A stretch of 64,000 nt of DNA from CAIJXB01 sp964455905 (GTDB taxonomy: Bacteria; Chlamydiota; Chlamydiia; Chlamydiales; Rhabdochlamydiaceae): the NCBI GenBank assembly GCA_964455905.1, contig CAYVYN010000001.1, positions 1 to 64,000 of the forward strand. Reading direction: 5' to 3'. Every line of letters starts with the position of its first letter. Position 1 is the first letter of the stretch. Below the pieces are notes generated by a model. The model saw only the letters and a program-made list of their open reading frames with translations. It did not search any database and was not told the DNA's origin. This document shows, in pieces, positions 52,000 to 62,039 of the stretch. Position numbers and translations under genes: made by a program.

Positions 52000-52674
52000 A
52001 TGATTACGATAGCTAGACTCTTTGGAAAATCCCCTTTTGCGCCATTACAAACTCACATGAAACGGGTGAGCCAATGCATAGAAAAACTTAGCACAATTTT
52101 CGATATCCTTCCAAAAGCAGATTTAGAAAGAATAGAAAAACTCTCTAAAGAACTTTCCAGTTTAGAACACGAAGCTGATTTAACAAAAAACGACATACGA
52201 AACCACCTCCCTAAAAGCTTATTTCTCCCTATTGACAGAGCCCATTTTCTGGATATTCTTTCAATCCAAGATAGCATTGCAGATAAAGCAGAAGAAATTG
52301 GAATTTTACTTTCATTTAAACTCCTTGAAACAGATGCTCTTCTCAAGGCCAGCCTTGAAGAATTCTACAAGAAAAGCACTGCTGTTTTTTTCCAATCTAA
52401 AAAAATCATAGAAGAACTCGATGAGCTTCTTGAATCTTCGTTTGGAGGGATTGGAGCCGAAAAAGTAAAAAGCATGGTAGAGCATACAGCGTTCCTAGAG
52501 CACGAAGCTCGCCAAATGCAAAGAAAACTTATGAAACAAATTCTTTCACAAAACCCGTCCTTTTCAGCGCCTTCTTTTTATCTCTGGGAACACCTTATCC
52601 AACAAATAGGGACCATCGGGGAATTTTCAGAGAGGCTTGCAAACAGGATTAGAATGATATTGGAGTTAAAGTAA
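52000..52674 (+). CDS. DUF47 (PhoU-like) phosphate transport accessory protein
   Basis: The 224 residues are all-helical, as in the DUF47/PhoU-like family: FGKSPFAPLQTHMKRVSQCI, then LEHEADLTKNDIRNHLPKSLFLPIDRAHFLDILSIQDSIADKAEEIG with the acidic metal-binding ELEHEAD and DSIADKAEE motifs, repeated later as FLEHEARQMQRKL. Such proteins pair with Pit transporters. The ATG at 52000 has GGAA at better distance than the ATG at 51994. It lies 7 bp before pit. Confidence 0.88.
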   Translation: MITIARLFGKSPFAPLQTHMKRVSQCIEKLSTIFDILPKADLERIEKLSKELSSLEHEADLTKNDIRNHLPKSLFLPIDRAHFLDILSIQDSIADKAEEIGILLSFKLLETDALLKASLEEFYKKSTAVFFQSKKIIEELDELLESSFGGIGAEKVKSMVEHTAFLEHEARQMQRKLMKQILSQNPSFSAPSFYLWEHLIQQIGTIGEFSERLANRIRMILELK

Positions 52675-52681
52675 CGATCAT

Positions 52682-54121
52682 ATGGAAGTAGAGTTATTTT
52701 TTAAGATTCTCGTGTTAGTAGTCGGATTTTATATGGCCTGGAATATTGGGGCAAACGATGTGTCTAACGCGATGGGAACCTCCGTAGGATCCGGAGCATT
52801 AACTCTACGAACAGCTGTTTTACTTGCTGCTGTTTTAGAATTCAGCGGAGCTTTTTTTGTAGGATCTAATGTATCCGAAACTATGCAAAGAGGCTTAATT
52901 GATACAGACGTTTTTTTAACAGACCCCACACTTTTAATTCTAGGAATGTGTGCGGCTCTTCTTGCCACAGGAGCTTGGCTTCAAATAGCATCTTATTGCG
53001 GATGGCCTGTCTCAACAACTCATGCTATTGTCGGATCTATTGTTGGATTTGGATTTATCGTAGGAGGAGTAGAAGCAGTCCAATGGGAAGAGCTCTCTGC
53101 GATTGTCTTTAGCTGGGTGGCCTCTCCTGTAATCAGTGGAATTCTTTCTTACTTACTTTTTAGTTTGCTCCAAAAAAAGATACTCTTCGCATTAAATCCC
53201 GTCGAAGCGACAAAAAAACTTTATCCGTTTTTGATGTTCTCTGTATTTTTTATTTTTTCTCTTATATTAATGTTTAAAGGCTTAGAAAATCTCAACGTAA
53301 CTCTATCTTTTGCTCAAGTATTCTTTCTTTCTATATTGATTGGACTAGTCGCTGCCTTTACAGCAAAGTTTCTTGTAAAAAAAGTAGAAACCCCTGCTGG
53401 CTATCCTAAATCTGCATCTACTACACCTCAAACAATTGTAAGTTTAGAAAAAGCAAGTAAACATCTACTAAGGGTACAAGCGAGTTCACTAGATGATGTT
53501 CATGATAAAGCATCTACACTCCTGCGTGAAGTACAAGCCCTAACTCAAAAAGCGAAGAAAGAAACATATTTTTCTGAAACAAATACCGAATATAAAACAG
53601 TCGAAAAAATGTTTGTGTACTTACAAATTCTAAGTGCTTGTTTTGTAGCTTTTGCCCACGGAGCAAATGATGTAGCTAACGCGATTGGTCCTGTTGCCGC
53701 TGTTTTAGATGTTATTAAAAACGGAGCCATTTCAGATGTTGCAATTGTCCCCTCCTGGCTTTTAGCTTTTGGAGGAATCGGAATCGTAATCGGACTTGCA
53801 ACTTGGGGATGGAAGGTCATCGAGACAATTGGAAAAAAAATTACCGAATTGACCCCTACAAGAGGGTTCTCCGCAGAATTTAGTGCAGCTACGACCATAT
53901 TACTAGCTTCTAAGCTAGGACTCCCTATATCTACTACACACTGTATTGTAGGTTCTGTATTAGGCGTTGGAATGGCTCGAGGAATGAGAGCTTTAAATCT
54001 AAACATGATCAAAGAAATCGTTCTTTCCTGGGTAATCACTATTCCAGCCAGTGCGATTATGAGCATTTTAATTTTCTACGGCCTCAGAAGTTGCTTTTTG
54101 CAATTTTTCACAGGGCACTAG
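52682..54121 (+). CDS. Inorganic phosphate transporter, Pit family
   Basis: Phosphate symporter. The 479 residues form two membrane bundles around a soluble loop of about 105 residues (about 240-300). The paired PiT signatures are visible: GANDVSNAMGTSVGSGALTLR near the N-terminus and GANDVANAIGPVAAVLDV in the second half, each with a matching GWPVSTTHAIVGSIVG / GLPISTTHCIVGSVLG. It follows the DUF47 gene in one operon. Its stop overlaps the stop of hemH by 3 bp. Confidence 0.93.
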   Translation: MEVELFFKILVLVVGFYMAWNIGANDVSNAMGTSVGSGALTLRTAVLLAAVLEFSGAFFVGSNVSETMQRGLIDTDVFLTDPTLLILGMCAALLATGAWLQIASYCGWPVSTTHAIVGSIVGFGFIVGGVEAVQWEELSAIVFSWVASPVISGILSYLLFSLLQKKILFALNPVEATKKLYPFLMFSVFFIFSLILMFKGLENLNVTLSFAQVFFLSILIGLVAAFTAKFLVKKVETPAGYPKSASTTPQTIVSLEKASKHLLRVQASSLDDVHDKASTLLREVQALTQKAKKETYFSETNTEYKTVEKMFVYLQILSACFVAFAHGANDVANAIGPVAAVLDVIKNGAISDVAIVPSWLLAFGGIGIVIGLATWGWKVIETIGKKITELTPTRGFSAEFSAATTILLASKLGLPISTTHCIVGSVLGVGMARGMRALNLNMIKEIVLSWVITIPASAIMSILIFYGLRSCFLQFFTGH

Positions 54122-55107
54122 GAAGTGCGAATTAGAGCTTGGTTTGAAGTGTGACCACCTTGCTCTATGATACCTGCTGCGGAAGCGACCCAATCCTCTC
54201 TTCTACCTAAAGCCGGACATCTATAAGCAGAAATCCCCAAAAGACGCAAAGAGCTAACATAAAGTTGCTCTATCTCAAATAAGGTTTCAATGTGATCAGA
54301 GGAAAAGCTTAAAGGAATAATAACTACGTGTTTTTTATTACCAAGCCAGTCTTGCGGTTTTTTACAAAGATCCCCAGTAGAAGGCTCAAGCCACTTTCCT
54401 CGGCCAAACTTTGATTGATAAGCTAGTAAAGAGCTAGCTAAGGGGAAAAATTCTTTTATTAAAAGAAAAGATTCCTGACATTCTTTCTGATAAGGGTCTC
54501 CGTCTAAAATATACTTAACTGGAAGACCATGAGCTGAAAAAAAGAGCAACGTATCTTCCTCAGAAAGCCCCTTTTCAGCAAGAAAATCTTTAATTAAGGA
54601 AACGAAAGCTTGAATGTACAATGGATCTTTATAGTACGATGGAATCCATTTCATACGATTTACATAGTTAGTATCAACATGTGAAGAAAACCATCTAGCA
54701 ATGCTCCCTGTTGTTGCATAACTAAATTGAGGAAATAAAGGAAAGACAACGATTTCCTCTGGGGATAAAGAATAAAGGCTATTTACAAAAGGCTCATGAG
54801 TGCTTTCTATATAACGATGAAATGCCAAAGCAGGTAAGTTCAGCCGCTTAGAAAGGGCCTCCGTAATCCATTCTGTATCTGCAAAAATAGGAGATCTTCC
54901 CCCTATTGTTTCATAGTCTTCCGCTACATTAACAGATCTTTTTATAGCTATCCTACGAAAAAACCATCTTTGAAAAAAAGCCGGAAAAGGCGTTCTAATT
55001 ACATCTTCGTCTGTTAGCAAAGAAACTAAAAAACTAGGCACTTCTAAAAGGTCTCGCGGACCTCCAAAATTAACAACCAAAAGAACTTTTTTTACAATGT
55101 TAGACAC
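54118..55107 (-). CDS. hemH: Ferrochelatase
   Basis: Inserts Fe2+ into protoporphyrin IX, the last haem step. The 330 residues include VLLVVNFGGPRDLLEVPSFL, GGRSPIF, FSYATTGS, the catalytic-histidine block LFFSAHGLPVKYI, and PLSFSSDHIETLFEIE. I take the GTG at 55107, which follows AAGGA. The frame is open to 55242, but the extra part overlaps the divergent lipoprotein gene and does not resemble the family. Convergent with pit. Confidence 0.92.
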   Translation of the reverse strand: MSNIVKKVLLVVNFGGPRDLLEVPSFLVSLLTDEDVIRTPFPAFFQRWFFRRIAIKRSVNVAEDYETIGGRSPIFADTEWITEALSKRLNLPALAFHRYIESTHEPFVNSLYSLSPEEIVVFPLFPQFSYATTGSIARWFSSHVDTNYVNRMKWIPSYYKDPLYIQAFVSLIKDFLAEKGLSEEDTLLFFSAHGLPVKYILDGDPYQKECQESFLLIKEFFPLASSLLAYQSKFGRGKWLEPSTGDLCKKPQDWLGNKKHVVIIPLSFSSDHIETLFEIEQLYVSSLRLLGISAYRCPALGRREDWVASAAGIIEQGGHTSNQALIRTS

Positions 55108-55168
55108 TATGTTTTTTTCCTTAAAAAGAGTATGATCGATTTTACTCCAAAAATAAAGGATTTGCCAC

Positions 55169-55921
55169 ATGTTTGCTAGACTTTTTCTTCTTGTATCGCT
55201 TTGTCTTATTTCACTGACAGGGTGCGAACCAAGACAACCCAAAACCTACAAGGTAGCAATCGACCCGCTTTGGTATCCTTTAGATTTTATGAACAAAGAA
55301 AACAACATCATAGGATTTTCAACAGAACTTTTAACTCTTATTGGGACAAAAGAACATCTTAACCTCCCAATTCAAAACACAAATTGGGACTCTCTTCTTC
55401 AAGGGCTAAAACTAGGAACATACCCTGCTGTTTTAACTTCTTTATATCCCTATAGTTTTAACGCGTCTACCTATGATTTTTCCGATTGCTATCTTCCTCT
55501 TGGCCCTGTATTAGTGGTTGCTTCGAACTCCACAAAAACATCCCTATCTGATTTTAAAGGAAAAGAAATTGGAGCTCTTAAAAACAGCTCAGCAGTTTTA
55601 CTTATAGAAAAGGATCCAGAAATTTTCATACGCACATACGACAAACCCTACTCTCTAATTAACGATGTTTTAACAGGAAGAATCGATGGAGGACTACTAC
55701 CCATCTTAACAGCTGAGTCTTTTACAAGAGGCTCGTTTGTAACTCAACTAAAAATAGTAAGCCCGCCCTTAAATGATGAAGGACTCCGTTTAATAACCCT
55801 TAAAGGAAAGTATCCTGATTTAATTGCTCGATTTGATAGCGGTCTAAAAAAAGCACAAAAAAAAGATGACTATGAAAAACTCCTCTCTAGGTGGCAGCTA
55901 ATACAGTCAATTTCAAAATAA
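55169..55921 (+). CDS. Amino-acid-type ABC transporter solute-binding lipoprotein
   Basis: The 250 residues start with a lipoprotein signal (LFLLVSLCLISLTGC, Cys19). A family 3 solute-binding domain follows, with YKVAIDPLWYPLDFMNKENNIIGFSTELL, DFKGKEIGALKNSSAVLLIEK and NDVLTGRIDGGLLP. Such proteins bind polar amino acids such as arginine or glutamine. No permease or ATPase gene is adjacent, so it works with a system encoded elsewhere. It is divergent from hemH. Confidence 0.85.
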   Translation: MFARLFLLVSLCLISLTGCEPRQPKTYKVAIDPLWYPLDFMNKENNIIGFSTELLTLIGTKEHLNLPIQNTNWDSLLQGLKLGTYPAVLTSLYPYSFNASTYDFSDCYLPLGPVLVVASNSTKTSLSDFKGKEIGALKNSSAVLLIEKDPEIFIRTYDKPYSLINDVLTGRIDGGLLPILTAESFTRGSFVTQLKIVSPPLNDEGLRLITLKGKYPDLIARFDSGLKKAQKKDDYEKLLSRWQLIQSISK

Positions 55922-55936
55922 AAACAACGTTTGATA

Positions 55937-57739
55937 TTAAAATAAAAAACTCTCTTCTTTAGTAACATGTTTAGCAATTGCTTTAGAAAATGCAGGACCA
56001 TACTTCTTCCACTTAAGAGCAGAAAAACCATTTATCTTCATCATTTCAGCTTGTGTAATGGGATATTCTTGCGCCATTTCAATCAATGTTTGATCTCCAA
56101 AAACAACATATGCAGGTTCTGCATATTCTCTAGCAAGCTTGGCTCGTAATTTGACAAGTTGATTAAATAAGGACTTATCATATTTAGTTTTTACTAAATC
56201 GACCCCATAAGTAGATTTTCTTACTTTTTTATGAATATAGACCTTCATCTTACCTTGTATAACCAAGGCCGAGGATTCGGTCCAACGCACAATCGATTTA
56301 CTTTCTCCTTGGAACAATTCTAAAAATCCTAATTGAATTAAGGAGTAAATAAAATTATGAAGCTCAACTTCAGAATACTCTTTCATCAAACCATAGGTAG
56401 AAATTTTATCGTGTTCTTTTTCAAAGATTTCTCTTTCTTTAACGCCTTTTAAAACAGCAATCAAATAGGAAAAACTATACTCTCCCTTTAATTTATAAAC
56501 ACAAGACAGTACTTTTTGTGCTGGAATTGTTTGATCTGTAAGCTCTGTATCATCTAAACAATTATCACAACCATTACAAAGAGCGACAGGAAAAACCTCT
56601 CCAAAATAGCGTAAAATTTCTTTTCTTCTACAAGTAGAAATGTGACAAAGAGTTTTCATCTTGTCGATTTTTTCCTTAGCACTTTTCTTTAAAATGGGAT
56701 CCGCTATCTGAGTTAAAAAAAACTCATACGTTTTCATCTCTTGCCAAGAATATAAAAGCAAACACTCCGCAGCAAGTCCATCTCTTCCGGCGCGCCCAAT
56801 CTCCTGATAATACTGCTCTATCGATTGAGGCATATCTAAATGCACAATAAATCGAATATCAGGCTTATGAATACCCATACCAAAAGCTACAGTCGCCACT
56901 ATAAGGGAAAGCTCGCCATACACAAAGTCTTGCTGGACTTTTTTTCTTTCTTCTGAGGAAAGACCAGCATGATACTTACCGACAGAAACACCTAAAGACT
57001 GTAAATTACTATACATGGCATCAACACCGCTTCTTGTTGAAGCGTACACAATACCCGACTTCCCCTCGTTTTTCTCTAAAAAATCTAATAATTGCCTTAA
57101 AGGATCTGTTCGAGGATACATCCTAATTGTTAAATTAGGTCGATCAAAGCTACTCCTAGCCAGGTAATGTTCTTGGAGGCCGAGTTGTCCTACAATATCT
57201 TTTTCTACTTCTTTCGTTGCCGTTGCCGTTAAAGCTATCACAGGAACCTGAGGCCAGATTTTTTTTAATTTAGAAAGCTCTCTATAGTCTGGACGAAAAG
57301 AATGCCCCCACTGAGAAATACAGTGAGCCTCATCTATAGCAAATAAAGAAATCGTTGCGTTTTGAAGCTGCCTGATAAATTCTTGGCTTGTAAAGCGCTC
57401 TGGCGCTACATATATGATTTTATACCTTGATAAATTTTGTAAGATAGAATTTGCTTCTTGAAACGATAGACTACTATTTAAATACGCTGCAGCAAGACCG
57501 TTTTTGGATAAACTTACCACCTGATCTTGCATTAAAGAAATTAAGGGAGAAATAACAACAGCAACACCTTTTAAAAGCATAGCAGGAAGCTGATAACAAA
57601 GAGACTTTCCTGCTCCTGTTGGCAAAATAGCCACAACATCTTTACTCTCTAAAAGAGTTGAAATAATAGCTTCTTGGCTACCCCTAAAACTGTTATAGCC
57701 AAAAAACTCCTTCAACTTTTGGTGTAGCTTATGCTTCAT
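55937..57739 (-). CDS. recQ: ATP-dependent DNA helicase RecQ
   Basis: 3'-5' helicase for recombination repair. The 600 residues have LPTGAGKSLCYQLPAML (Walker A), the DEAH box with the RecQ aromatic-rich loop DEAHCISQWGHSFRPDY, and IVYASTRSGVDAMY. Then come AFGMGIHKPDIRFIVHLDMPQSIEQYYQEIGRAGRDG, the zinc cysteines (CHISTCRRKEIL to CNGCDNC), a winged helix and a C-terminal HRDC domain (about 515-590). All parts of the classical RecQ are present. Confidence 0.95.
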   Translation of the reverse strand: MKHKLHQKLKEFFGYNSFRGSQEAIISTLLESKDVVAILPTGAGKSLCYQLPAMLLKGVAVVISPLISLMQDQVVSLSKNGLAAAYLNSSLSFQEANSILQNLSRYKIIYVAPERFTSQEFIRQLQNATISLFAIDEAHCISQWGHSFRPDYRELSKLKKIWPQVPVIALTATATKEVEKDIVGQLGLQEHYLARSSFDRPNLTIRMYPRTDPLRQLLDFLEKNEGKSGIVYASTRSGVDAMYSNLQSLGVSVGKYHAGLSSEERKKVQQDFVYGELSLIVATVAFGMGIHKPDIRFIVHLDMPQSIEQYYQEIGRAGRDGLAAECLLLYSWQEMKTYEFFLTQIADPILKKSAKEKIDKMKTLCHISTCRRKEILRYFGEVFPVALCNGCDNCLDDTELTDQTIPAQKVLSCVYKLKGEYSFSYLIAVLKGVKEREIFEKEHDKISTYGLMKEYSEVELHNFIYSLIQLGFLELFQGESKSIVRWTESSALVIQGKMKVYIHKKVRKSTYGVDLVKTKYDKSLFNQLVKLRAKLAREYAEPAYVVFGDQTLIEMAQEYPITQAEMMKINGFSALKWKKYGPAFSKAIAKHVTKEESFLF

Positions 57740-57815
57740 AAAACGAACTCTAATAAAAAAATTAAAGACGATTATAAAGCAAAAGAAAAATACACTTCTA
57801 CTACAAAAAACTCAT

Positions 57816-60401
57816 CTAAAAAATTCTACACTTATCATGTTCGATATACTCAGCTCTAACTTTTTGTAAGTACTCCTCACTGACAGGGCAAGGTGTAATA
57901 TCCCACACATCTTTTGCATAATTATGAATAGACTCATCAGTTGAAAAAGGTCCCATAGAAGCAATATTAGACAAACTATACTTAGCCCAAAGCAGAGGGT
58001 CTTTATAAAGTTCCTCTACCTTTTTTTGCATTTCATAATAACTCATCAGGTCATAAAGAACAAAAAAACGATCTGCGCGCTCTCCTGGCTGAGCCTCTAA
58101 TAATAACTTCGCTAGAAAAGCAAAAGACTCCTGTTCGATCTGAGTTTCTGCAAAAAAATGGTCTCGTAAAGAGTCTACGACCTTTCTAACCAACGGTTCT
58201 TTAGAATAAACATCCCATGGATTATAGGTGCCATTTTGATTTAACGAATCAATCTCCGCAGAGGAAGCTCCAAAAGAAAAAGGCCACCAAGCATCCGTTA
58301 CACTCTGATGCATTTCAATGTTGGCGCCATCTTCTGTTCCTATTGTTAAAGCTCCATTCATGGCTAGCTTCATATTACCAGTACCAGACGCTTCCATTCC
58401 TGCAGTGGAAATTTGCTCTGATAGATCTGCCGCAGGAATTAAAATTTCAGCCTTTGACACGTTATAATCTTCTACAAAAATAACTCTTAACTTGTCGTTA
58501 ACACTCGGATCATTATTGATTTTACGAGCAATACAGAAAATCATTTGTATAATATGTTTAGCCGCTTGATATCCTGGCGCCGCCTTACCTGCAAAAATCA
58601 CCTGCCGTTTAACTCTATGAAGATCTGGTGATTCTTTTATTTCAAAATACAGCATAATGACATGCAATGCATTCATAAGTTGCCTTTTATACTCATGAAT
58701 TCTTTTTATTTGAACATCATATAAAGAATCCTCATCAAGCGCATCAGTAAAATAAAGAACCCTTCCCTGAAAATCCCGTACTGGGTTTTCATTTTTCAAA
58801 AATTCTATGAGCCTTTTTTTGTTTTCTTTTTTTATATGCATAAGCTCTCTTAACGACGTTTCATCATTTACGAAAGCCAACAACTTTTTCATTTCTTTAA
58901 AATCAACAATCCAACCTGGGCCAATTTTTTTGGTAATAAATTCTGCTAAAAGAGGATTAGAATATAAAAGCCACCTGCGCTGGGTAACACCATTTGTTAC
59001 ATTTGTAAATCGCTCAGGAAACATTTGTCCGAAATCTTTAAATAAACTAGTTTTTAAAATCTCTGAATGCAACGCAGCAACGCCGTTGACCTTATGGCTT
59101 CCATAAATAGCCATGTGAGCCATTTTGACCTGCCCACCTTCTATAATAGACATTCTACGAACTTTATCTTCGTCTCCTGAAAATTTTTTTCGAATAGAGT
59201 TACAAAACTCCATATTCATCTTTTCAATAATTCGATATTGCCTTGGCAAAAGCTCTCGTAATCGATTTTGATTCCATTCTTCTAATGCTTCTTTTAAAAT
59301 TGTGTGGTTTGTATAGCCCAAACAAGCCTGAACAACGTCCCAAGCTTCCCCCCAAACAAAATCATGCTCTTTCATTAAAGCCCGCATAAGCTCAGGAATC
59401 ACAAGAGCTGGATGCGTGTCATTAATTTGAATCCTAACCTTATCTGCAAAAAAGGACATATCTGGATGATGTCTCATATAATTAGCAATAATATCTTGTA
59501 TAGAAGCCGATGCTAATAAAAATTCTTGCTTAAGGCGAATTCTTTTACCGACCTCATTATTATCATTAGGATAAAGAACGTCTGTTAAGCCTGTATTTTC
59601 TCCCGCTTGATCTAACTGACCTGCATTAAATCTTTGAAGCTGAAAGTTTCTAGGAGACTCCTTAGTCGTCCAAAGTCTTAGTGTATTCACGTTAAAGTCG
59701 CCAGTTTCCTTATATCCTATAATAGGAATATCATAAGAAAGAGCTCTGACCTCTTCATACCCTGCTAAATCATAGACTTCTTCTCCTTTTTTATTTAAAG
59801 AAGGAATCTCCCTTCCTGCATAATACACACTAGCAGCATGCATGTCGCGCCTAAACTCCCAAGGGTTTTCATGAAGTAACCAAGGATCAGGCCTTTCAAC
59901 TTGAACTCCCCCCCACACCTCTTGATCAAAAATTCCATACTGATACCTAAGCCCATACGCCATTGCCGGATATTGTTGAGTAGCTAAAGAGTCCAAAAGA
60001 CAAGAAGCGAGCCTGCCTAATCCTCCATTACCAAGCGCTGGATCCGACTCATAGAGCAGTTCTTCACCCAAAGAACGATCCATCTTACGCATAACTCTCC
60101 TAACAAGCTCTAGAGCATGTATGTTTACAATATTGTTGCCCATAAATCTTCCAGGGAGATACTCCATACAAAGATAATAAAGCATACGTACTTGCTTATT
60201 GCGATATGTTTTAAGAGTTGCGGTCCAATTGATCATCAGCTCCTCTCTAATTGTAAGAGCAAAGGCCCTATAAAACTCTTCAGGATTAGCCTCGTTAACG
60301 GTAATACCCATTGAAGTAATCAGGTAATGCTTAATTTTTCGAGCTATCATTTCTGCTTTAGCGTCCAACTCTAATCCCACAAATCCCCCTTGTGTCCCCA
60401 T
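57816..60401 (-). CDS. glgP: Glycogen phosphorylase
   Basis: Releases glucose-1-phosphate from glycogen. The 861 residues run from LLYESDPALGNGGLGRLASCLLDSLATQQYPAMAYGLRYQYGIFDQ through ARYE-like substrate regions to the PLP-lysine site ASGTGNMKLAMNGALTIGTEDGANIE near residue 580-605. Length is slightly above the usual 810-840. It lies divergently from the SthA-like gene, with about 95 bp between. Confidence 0.95.
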   Translation of the reverse strand: MGTQGGFVGLELDAKAEMIARKIKHYLITSMGITVNEANPEEFYRAFALTIREELMINWTATLKTYRNKQVRMLYYLCMEYLPGRFMGNNIVNIHALELVRRVMRKMDRSLGEELLYESDPALGNGGLGRLASCLLDSLATQQYPAMAYGLRYQYGIFDQEVWGGVQVERPDPWLLHENPWEFRRDMHAASVYYAGREIPSLNKKGEEVYDLAGYEEVRALSYDIPIIGYKETGDFNVNTLRLWTTKESPRNFQLQRFNAGQLDQAGENTGLTDVLYPNDNNEVGKRIRLKQEFLLASASIQDIIANYMRHHPDMSFFADKVRIQINDTHPALVIPELMRALMKEHDFVWGEAWDVVQACLGYTNHTILKEALEEWNQNRLRELLPRQYRIIEKMNMEFCNSIRKKFSGDEDKVRRMSIIEGGQVKMAHMAIYGSHKVNGVAALHSEILKTSLFKDFGQMFPERFTNVTNGVTQRRWLLYSNPLLAEFITKKIGPGWIVDFKEMKKLLAFVNDETSLRELMHIKKENKKRLIEFLKNENPVRDFQGRVLYFTDALDEDSLYDVQIKRIHEYKRQLMNALHVIMLYFEIKESPDLHRVKRQVIFAGKAAPGYQAAKHIIQMIFCIARKINNDPSVNDKLRVIFVEDYNVSKAEILIPAADLSEQISTAGMEASGTGNMKLAMNGALTIGTEDGANIEMHQSVTDAWWPFSFGASSAEIDSLNQNGTYNPWDVYSKEPLVRKVVDSLRDHFFAETQIEQESFAFLAKLLLEAQPGERADRFFVLYDLMSYYEMQKKVEELYKDPLLWAKYSLSNIASMGPFSTDESIHNYAKDVWDITPCPVSEEYLQKVRAEYIEHDKCRIF

Positions 60402-60498
60402 AAGATACGTTTCTATATATATATTGATTTTTTACTTTTTTCTTTCAATAGATTAGTTTTTTTAGTATGAGATAAAAAAAACACGACAAGGAATTTTT

Positions 60499-61926
60499 AT
60501 GGAAAGAACCGAAGAGCTAGATTACGATCTTATCGTTATAGGCACTGGACCTGCTGGAGAAAAAGCAGCTGTAAAAGCTGCATATTTTGGTCATAAAGTA
60601 GCTATTATAGAAAAAGAAGCCATCTTCGGGGGGGCAGAAGTCATTACAGGAACCCTTCCTTCTAAAACATTAAAAGAAACAGCCTTATATTTTTCTGGAA
60701 AATATCAAAAAGGCATTTTTAGCGTTGACAGACCTCTTATCCACGAAGCCTCTTTAGATGATTTTATGTTTCGAAAAAACTACGTTGTATCTGATGTAGC
60801 AAAAGAGATTTACGAAAATTTACAAAGACACGGGGTAACTGTTTTCATAGGATCTGCTTCCTTTATTGATCCTAACACGTTAAATATCACAAAAACAAAT
60901 GGAGAAAAACAAGCCATAACGGGAAAATACATCATTATTGCGACAGGCTCATACCCGTTTCATCCAAAAGACATCCCTTTTGACGGAATACGAGTTCATG
61001 ACTCTGACTCCATCTTACACATACCCAGGCTTCCTAAATCTCTTTGCATAGTCGGCGCTGGAGTAATAGGCTGTGAGTATGCAACGATTTTTTCTACGAT
61101 GGGTATTAAGGTATACCTTATCAATGACAAAGAAGAAATTCTCCCACAAGTTGATCAAGAAATAGCAAGAAATCTTATCAATCAAATGCATGATGATGGA
61201 ATTGAAATTCTATTTAAAACATCGATCCAATCTATCGAAGTGCCTAATGACCCGATGGCTCCACTCAAGCTTTCTTTACAAAGTGGACGAACTCTCGAAG
61301 CAGATATGTATCTTTTTGCAGCAGGTCGAAGTGGAAATATTAAAAATTTAGGCTGTGAAACAATCGGAATTACGGTCGGAAAACGAGATTTTATTGTTGT
61401 AGACAAGCAATATAGAACAAACATACCTCACATTTTTGCTGCCGGCGACGTAATTGGATTTCCAGCTTTAGCTAGCACAAGTATGGAACAAGGCCGCGTG
61501 GCAGTTGCCCATATGTTTCAAACACAAGACTTAGAACACCTACCAGCATTTTTCCCTTATGGAATTTACACAATCCCTGAAATATCTATGGTTGGAAAAA
61601 CAGAAGAAGAAATGATAGCATCGGGAATCCCCTACTGCACAGGAAAAGCCCGCTATCCCGACATGGCTAGAGGAAAAATCATGGGAGCAAAATCTGGATT
61701 TTTGAAAATAATTTTTGATAAAAAAGACATGAAAATATATGGAATCCACATCATAGGAGCTCTTGCAACGGAAATTATCCATTTCGGATTAGAGCTAGTT
61801 GAAAGCGGACAAACCCTACACGATGTTATTGGAAAAGTTTTTAACTTCCCAACCTTGCATGATTTATACAAATACGCAGCCTATGACGGCCTAAGCAATC
61901 TTTCAGGACACAAAATCAAACCGTAA
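60499..61926 (+). CDS. SthA-like soluble pyridine nucleotide transhydrogenase
   Basis: The 475-residue flavoprotein has the FAD-binding GTGPAGEKAAVKAA (16-29), a second nucleotide fold CIVGAGVIGCEYATIFSTMGIKVYL (about 180-205) and FAAGDVIGFPALASTSMEQGRVA. Where dihydrolipoamide dehydrogenase has the redox CLNVGC disulfide, this protein has GAEVITGTLPSKTLKE, as in SthA, which moves hydride between NADH and NADP. The C-terminal HIIGALATEIIHFG lacks the HAHPT box of lipoamide dehydrogenase, supporting this reading. Confidence 0.85.
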   Translation: MERTEELDYDLIVIGTGPAGEKAAVKAAYFGHKVAIIEKEAIFGGAEVITGTLPSKTLKETALYFSGKYQKGIFSVDRPLIHEASLDDFMFRKNYVVSDVAKEIYENLQRHGVTVFIGSASFIDPNTLNITKTNGEKQAITGKYIIIATGSYPFHPKDIPFDGIRVHDSDSILHIPRLPKSLCIVGAGVIGCEYATIFSTMGIKVYLINDKEEILPQVDQEIARNLINQMHDDGIEILFKTSIQSIEVPNDPMAPLKLSLQSGRTLEADMYLFAAGRSGNIKNLGCETIGITVGKRDFIVVDKQYRTNIPHIFAAGDVIGFPALASTSMEQGRVAVAHMFQTQDLEHLPAFFPYGIYTIPEISMVGKTEEEMIASGIPYCTGKARYPDMARGKIMGAKSGFLKIIFDKKDMKIYGIHIIGALATEIIHFGLELVESGQTLHDVIGKVFNFPTLHDLYKYAAYDGLSNLSGHKIKP

Positions 61927-62039
61927 AAATTAAAAATTAAAATAACAGCTAAGCAGAAAAATTTTGTAGCAAATTTTAAATAACATTCCTTATAATGTTC
62001 GTTTTATTCTAAAAACTTGCTAACAAAACAAGGCTATCA

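Noticed and set aside
54118..54121. Terminator between the convergent pit and hemH genes.
   Set aside because: Their stop codons overlap and I see no hairpin with a T-run there.
55108..55242. A 45-residue N-terminal extension of ferrochelatase.
   Set aside because: It overlaps the divergent lipoprotein gene and does not resemble the family, while a GTG with AAGGA fits at 55107.
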